DNA of 64,000 bases from Flammula alnicola (taxonomy: Eukaryota > Basidiomycota > Agaricomycetes > Agaricales > Strophariaceae), in the NCBI GenBank assembly GCA_015499995.1, contig JADNRV010000095.1, forward strand, positions 62,001-126,000, in the 5' to 3' direction. The position numbers were made by a program, and so were the translations under genes. Position 1 is the first letter of the stretch, and each line of letters starts with the position of its first letter. This document shows positions 58,624 through 64,000 of this stretch, piece by piece. The notes beneath the pieces are model-generated. The model saw only the letters and a list, made by a program, of their open reading frames with translations. It ran no database searches and had not been told where the DNA came from.

Positions 58624-59735
58624 GGTTCAGTCAATCTTTATAAGTGTGCTGGTAAGCGGAGGCTCTGTTCAAGTTGAAGCCTGAGGTTTAGCATCGGTGC
58701 CGCATGTGAAGGAAATAACTTCGACGTACTTTTTCACGAATATCCGTTGATCGTGAATAAATTCTTGAGAATGAGCACAACTGCACAGAGCCAAGACTGG
58801 AGATGAGGCGGGTTTTCGAAGTGCTTGTACATTTATATAGCCTTTGGATGAGTTGGTGATGACACGGCCTTCCGGCAGATGTAGCATTGTAGGTCATCAG
58901 GATTTGACATTAGGATAAGTGCATTGCGCAGTGGATAGAAAGTTGGGCAGGGAAAGGAGATGTTGCCAAATTAGAGCTGATATTGATCTGATAATGATCA
59001 AAAGCTGACGTCAGCGCCGTTTTGCTCTGGTTACACAGAGTGATAACGAAAAGAGTCGGCATGGGATTGAGCTATAACAACAAAAAAGTGGGCCTTCAAT
59101 ATTTCAATAGTGGGATTGAGTTAGCAGTCAGTGGGGTGAAAGTCTTCGTTAGTGGGATTGCTTAGAGGGATGCTTGAAAGTGCCGTTGTCTGCCGAATGT
59201 GTGGCTGCCGGAATGCCGCTTCACTCGCAGTCTTTGAAAGACGCTCGTCTCGCGGAGGGGAGCTATTTTCGAATGACTTGAGTCTTGCACCAGTGGGTAT
59301 AGATATTCCAAGCGCTAAATTAATAAAACCCTGTTTCACCTCACCCAAAGATATTGTTGCAAGCGAATGCTTTGGCTTGAAGGCGCAAAAAGAATACACA
59401 AACTTGAATCCAACACCCGACCATCTCTGCCCGAAAATATGTTAGTCGCGGGCGGTGCACCAGTGGCTGCCACATTGCCATCACCTTCAGCTTTCAGGAC
59501 TCAGAGCGTTGCTGAATTCATCAGATAATCTTTGCTGTTGACAAGTGCGTGAAGAGTCGAGACAACTGGCCACCACAACCCTCTGCAAAGCGAATCTTTC
59601 CATTGGCGACCTCGTCATGTCAGCCGGCGTATCATCATTGAATTCTTGAAACTATATCCTCGATGATTGCCTTCCGCTTCGTCTAAAATACTCATGCCAC
59701 CAATTGAGCCCATTCATATGCCGTTTGCGACTGTC
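58624..59735. other. no gene assigned
   Basis: Short open frames only. A small motif, AGTGGGATTGAG/AGTGGGATTGCT, recurs near 59110 and 59150. Confidence 0.35.
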
Positions 59736-60771
59736 AATAAAGTTACTTTTCCGGGTCAACTTGCTAACTTGCAGCCTGCAGTGGCCGAGATGCCGGTGCA
59801 ATTCAACTTATTCCCACGCTGACGACAATCTAACTTGCAACTTGCCCCTCACTTAGACTAACTTCTAGTAACTCATGCAACACGCTGGCTCAAGTTAGCT
59901 TGTGCAAATCACAACCAAGTGGTATGTGTGCATGCAAGTGCGTGCAAGTTAGGGCGAGTGCGTGCATGTTAGGGCGAGTGCATACAAGTGTGTGTGTGAG
60001 TGCGTACAAGTACATGCAAGTGCGTGTGAGTGAGTGAAGGTCGGTGAGGGTGAATGAGGGTGAGTGGCTCAGATTAGTGTGAAGTGAGTACAGACGTAAG
60101 TTGTCGCATGCTGTGTGAGTGCTCGTGCAAGCGCCCATTAAGCGCCCATGGATCACGCGTAAGTGCGCACAACTTGTGTGACATTTGGTACGGCTGCTAA
60201 TTCATGTCATAATTTCACACGAATTTCATTTTTTTCCTGGGATAATAATCCTTTAAGACATGAGCTATCTAGTTTTTCATGCTGTTGGTGCATGTGGAAG
60301 AGTGTAATTATTATACAAAGATGGTCATTTCCACGGGAATGCACCCGATACAAATGCAGGTTAGCCTTTTTTAAGTCGAGCGCACCATCACGCTGCTGCT
60401 CAAGCTGTAAGTTAGTTCTACAGAATGCACCAGCTAACTGGTCAGCTTCGCGACTTAAAATCCTAGCTTGAGATGTAATTTTGTATATTTATGGTCTATA
60501 TAATGATAGCTACTAACTTAATACAAGGTACTTGTTAAGTAAAGGTACGCAGACAGAAACAAGATTGGCAGCCAGGCGGGAGCAACATGTAACCGGCTGC
60601 CGGTGGGCCAAGCCAACTTACTGCGCAAGCGAGCTGTGCCAAGTTAACTTGTTGCAGGCATGATCGCTGCACCAAGTTAACTTGTAACTTGCGACAAATC
60701 AACTTGCCTGCCAAAAGTTAGCACAAGCTAACTTGTTGCAGGAATAAGTTAGTTCCACAAGTAACTTTATT
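59736..60771. mobile_element. 1.0-kb element with short inverted ends and GTGCGTGCAAGT repeats
   Basis: It starts AATAAAGTTACTT and ends AAGTAACTTTATT, an exact 13-bp inverted pair. AACTTGCTAACTTGCA-type words are dense at both ends and in inverse orientation at the right. A GTGCGTGCAAGTTAGGGCGA minisatellite runs from about 59935 to 60070. No coding sequence and no clear target duplication. Confidence 0.6.
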
Positions 60772-61159
60772 AACCACCGCGGTTTGCCCTGTGACACGCT
60801 CGCGTGTAATCCCTGCCTATTGTAGGTCGCTCGTAATGGTCATACAGATCTCGACCTGCAGAAAATAATGTGCAATAAACATTGAGACTTTAAATCGTTT
60901 ACAAATTGCGGATATTTAGTGTATTGTCATGCACTGTGGGATCGTCATTTCAGAGGCTTCGGAGGCGACTTACGGGACGAAGAAATAGGCTTTGCACCTA
61001 GCTGAAGCACAATGGAGATCAAGTAACTGTTGAAAATTAAGAGCGGGATGTATATTGCGAAATTCAAACGAGTGACGATATTGGAAACCCAGACATAACT
61101 ACTCAAACTATATTGCCCAAACTCCAGTACTCAGAGAGGCATGACACGAAGTTCCTGGC
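60772..61159. other. hydrophobin 3' flank
   Basis: Nothing recognised besides the downstream region of the minus-strand hydrophobin gene. Confidence 0.35.
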
Positions 61160-61668
61160 TTAAAGGCCGAGGTTTACGGGACTGCAACCAACGGCGATGA
61201 GACCGTCTACATAATGCGATTAGCGTCTAACCAAAGAAATTATCCGATAATCGAGACGTACTGAAAGAGTTGTTGCTGCAGCACACAGGCTGGGAAGAGC
61301 TACGAGAAACAAGGTAGGTTCATTGAACAAGAGAAGAGCCAGACAAAAAGGAAACGTACCAAGATGCTCCTGATCCGACACCAATGGCGGTGATTGGGCT
61401 GCACTGAGCGCCAACCTGACCAGTGATAGCACCAAGGTCGAGGCCGATGAGAGAAGCCAAAAGCGTAGCCTGCTCAGACTTGGAATCCATGAGCTGGTTG
61501 CCTAAGATATATAAAATTAATAATTGAATCCTGCGAACAAATGTATAAGACAAGACGTACAGCATTGGACGGGGCCAGTGTTGCAAGAGTTGTCGATTTG
61601 GGGGCGGGAGCAGCAGCGACCAAGACGGCCATAGAGGCAACGGTAAGGAGAGCAAGCTTGGAGAACAT
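61160..61668 (-). pseudogene. class I hydrophobin, one frameshift in exon 1
   Basis: Exons 61668-61561, 61501-61360, 61299-61262 and 61206-61160. The signal peptide ([20 protein letters not shown]) is in one frame, and the first Cys group (CNTGPVQCC) lies one base off in another. From there all introns keep the new frame: [53 protein letters not shown]. All eight hydrophobin cysteines with the double pairs are present. The exon total (335 bases) is not a multiple of three, as a single indel predicts. Hydrophobins coat hyphae and spores with an amphipathic film. A sequencing error in this one base cannot be excluded; otherwise the gene is newly dead. Confidence 0.82.
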
Positions 61669-61765
61669 TGTGAAATGAGTGTAGTGAGGGTTGGTAGCTT
61701 TAAATGATTTGAGAGAAAAGACGAAGTGGGTATTCGACTGAAGATTTGGGAGGATCGACACCCAG

Positions 61766-61775
61766 CCTTTATAGC
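61766..61775 (-). promoter_or_regulatory. TATA box of the hydrophobin gene
   Basis: GCTATAAAGG on the minus strand about 100 bases upstream of the hydrophobin ATG, a normal distance for a strong TATA promoter with a short leader. Confidence 0.6.
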
Positions 61776-61799
61776 ATTCTTGAATGGTCCGAGTTGAGC

Positions 61800-62723
61800 C
61801 AAAACATTTTTTTTTTCTTTCCTTCGAGGGTCGTGGATTGTCTGACACACAGAAAAAGACGCTAGAAGCAAGATCAATTATGTAAATACACCGCTTTAAC
61901 ATGAATGGACGACCGAACAAGCATCGCCGTTATTGCCGTTTCGCAATTTACCGTGATTGGATCCGGAGCTACAGGCGTTTGCGTGTGCAGTGTAAATTCA
62001 GTAATTGGGAGAATTGCTCGTTTTCTTTACGGCGAGCACCCCGTACTTACGACCTTTGGTGAGAGGAAAAGGATTTATGATTTCCCAGGTTCCGAAGGAA
62101 TTGTCAGTCGCCGGGTGTGTTTAGTACGCCAGATGCGGATTTCCTCCCAGTTCTCTCTGGGCATATTTCTCCTTGGGGTCAAATACGGCGATCAGTGGAG
62201 ACCCTGAACGATCTGCAGAGGAAGCGTAAGGATGAGCGCGTCGGCGCGATACGTGGCTGACTTGCTAACAACGTCCTTGACTCGGAAGCAACGCAGTATT
62301 CTTCTCAGTCTTCCTTCTCTTCTCGTGAAAAAGGCAGAGCACAGATACATAAGCCCGGGGAACGACGCCTTGCCCGAGAAACAATCGAATTTACAATATC
62401 TTGGTAGGCAGTTAACTTAGGACAACGTATATCAGCTGGTGCGAATGCTGAGCGGCTGAGAGATTCAGTTGCGACGGAGCTTCGTAAAATGCTTCCAGGG
62501 TGAAGGTCTTGTTAAGAGATAGGATCCGAGGAACATTGCTGGCAATGTTGACATGTGTACGGTTATGAACGGCAATGCATTGGAATTTGACCAATCATGA
62601 AAACATATCCATTCTTTAGTTTAAACTCTATAGGTTGAAGCTCCAAAAGCTTCAACGTTCAACGTTCAACGTTTCAACTTCCAGCGATTTTCTTTGGCAT
62701 ACTAATCGACATCGATATTGTGA
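61800..62723. other. no gene assigned
   Basis: Short open frames only; a tandem TTCAACGTTCAACGTT run lies at about 62650-62675. Confidence 0.35.
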
Positions 62724-62789
62724 GGGCGTCCAGGAAAGGAAGAACTATGACGTCATAAGCACTTCGGAGTCTTCCGAGTACATAAATCG
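62724..62789 (+). repeat. 67-bp dispersed block with a CRE palindrome, copy 2
   Basis: Same block as 5511-5577 with about three changes, same orientation, including intact ATGACGTCAT and ATAAATCGC. Here it leads directly into dispersed repeat copy B, so it may be the promoter or 5' end of that family. Confidence 0.75.
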
Positions 62790-64000
62790 CGACGCAAGTT
62801 CATATTTGCCTTTCTCTCTCTTCATCATCATAACCACTACCGACGCGTCTCAACCATCTAGCACCCGCTCGCCGTCTACACCTTGTATTTATTTCGAGCC
62901 AGCTGCTGAGGAAAACGCCACTACGCGAGGGAAGATACTTGGCGGTGAGGTACCGATCGTCTCAAGACCGTCTCTGTCTCCTCTCGCCGTCTTCTGACTC
63001 CCATCTTGCTACAGGCTCTTTGCGACAGTATCTCGTCTTCCTTTTGACCGCGTGTGAGAATTGGCTCATGTAGCATATATGTTCAACAGGCATTATCATG
63101 CTGGCCAATTCCTTAGGTTATGCAACTCACGCCTGTCTCTCTATCCCTCTTGGTGCGTCGTTAAAGTAACGTTCTGCTCTATTAAACCTCCCTGAATAAC
63201 TTCTGTTTTTCATCGCTTAGGCGATTTGGATACTTTCCGTGTCATTCCGAAGTACGCCGATATTGCTCTTGCTTGCTATTGCTATTCGTCTGGCTCGATC
63301 CTGGGTCGGACAATTGTGTTTAAATCTCGCAGTCAGCCTTCTGCACTGAGTCTCACTCAGAGCGCTGGTGGTCGGCTTTGTAGCCACTATTCGATGCGCG
63401 CTTCCCTAAAATTTCACGCATATATGAATATAGATACGCATATATGCAACCCCGCGCCCACGTACGCAGGCATCGCCGTCTACAGAGAGCTGCAGATTTA
63501 GCGAAGTACACCAGTTGGACTTGAAGCGCACGATTCATTGGTTCTTTGCGCGACTTGGATAACTGTGTTGGGTTACGTCTGTTTTCAGCTCTCTACACGT
63601 GTGCGTGGGGTGGGGCGACGAATTGCGAGAGCGCCAACTTTTTTTGATGTCCCCCAAGTTTCTCGATTCAGGATGTAAAGTCCTTTGCTCTATTCGTCTT
63701 CTGTTCCTAGTATCGAGCTCTGTCAGTCAGTGCTGGATGGACTTCTCGAACGCGGCAGAACCTCTTCTTCATGTGAGCCTCCATCGGGACTCCCTAACTG
63801 TTCCGTTAATTGGTCGATCTGCTGCAGCTCTACTCCGCTACGCGCGTATGTGGGACGTGGAGCGATGAGTTTGCAAGTGCGCCAACTTAACTCTTTGATG
63901 TCTTCACTTTTGTATACAAAATATTATCATCCCGCCCCACCCGCGCACGCGCACGAGTGGGAGAGCTGTGGTCGTGAATCTTAGAGCCACGCTAGCTCGG
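62790..64000 (+). repeat. degenerate dispersed repeat, copy B, with an internal duplication
   Basis: Corresponds to copy A (55990-56900). The unit GTGCGTGGGGTGGGGCGAC...GAGCGCCAACTT...TTTGATGTC at about 63598-63655 is repeated at about 63845-63905. It runs to the window end. No protein recognised. Confidence 0.6.

Noticed and set aside
59890..60156. 88-codon frame rich in Thr, His and Leu
   Set aside because: It is a translation of the GTGCGTGCAAGT minisatellite.

Overview
The window reads as nuclear DNA of a mushroom-forming basidiomycete (Agaricomycetes). Almost every real gene is cut by short GT-AG introns of about 50-65 bases. The recognisable families are typical of this group: a class I hydrophobin, a DUF6534-type seven-helix membrane protein, a large F-box protein, a protein-kinase-like protein, a GH30 galactanase, Plavaka and Crypton transposases, a TET/JBP-type dioxygenase, a DUF6532 protein and a Mug135-like protein. 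Two tRNA-Gly genes carry introns. Family assignments come from motif recognition only; no search was run.

Left part (1-16,500): a degenerate short repeat (1-480), a five-exon Mug135-like gene (minus), then a complete gag-only copia-type LTR element (1936-3916) with two identical 225-bp LTRs, a CTTTC target duplication and a fold-back element inside it. Coding-like debris follows, then a kinase-like gene (5889-7570), a secreted GH30 glycosidase (8526-10055), an inverted pair of intron-containing tRNA-Gly(GCC) genes, and a Crypton-type tyrosine recombinase (13357-16474) with one premature stop.

Middle part (16,500-44,000): relics of host genes (ribonucleotide reductase, terpene synthase, a kinesin fragment joined to a P-type ATPase) lie around an intact Plavaka transposase with two small same-strand genes (19218-23989, minus). 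Next comes a same-strand trio: a full-length TET/JBP-like 2-oxoglutarate dioxygenase (31877-35482), a DUF6532 protein (35719-37778) and a Rad2/XPG-like nuclease (38983-43898). The nuclease exon is split by two independent insertions. Removing both with one copy of each target duplication gives an uninterrupted frame of 508 codons.

Right part (44,000-64,000): a nested terminal-inverted-repeat element ends 12 bases beyond the stop of a small secreted peptide gene. Then come an F-box gene, a long gene-poor stretch, a DUF6534 membrane protein, an atypical SDR oxidoreductase, a TIR element, a hydrophobin gene with one frameshift, and a degenerate dispersed repeat whose best-preserved block (62724-62789) also occurs at 5511-5577.

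The strongest candidate for a little-described system is the TET/JBP - DUF6532 - Rad2/XPG cassette on one strand beside a Plavaka transposon. DNA base oxidation, a basidiomycete-specific protein and a structure-specific nuclease could act together in DNA modification or repair during transposition. That functional link is inference.
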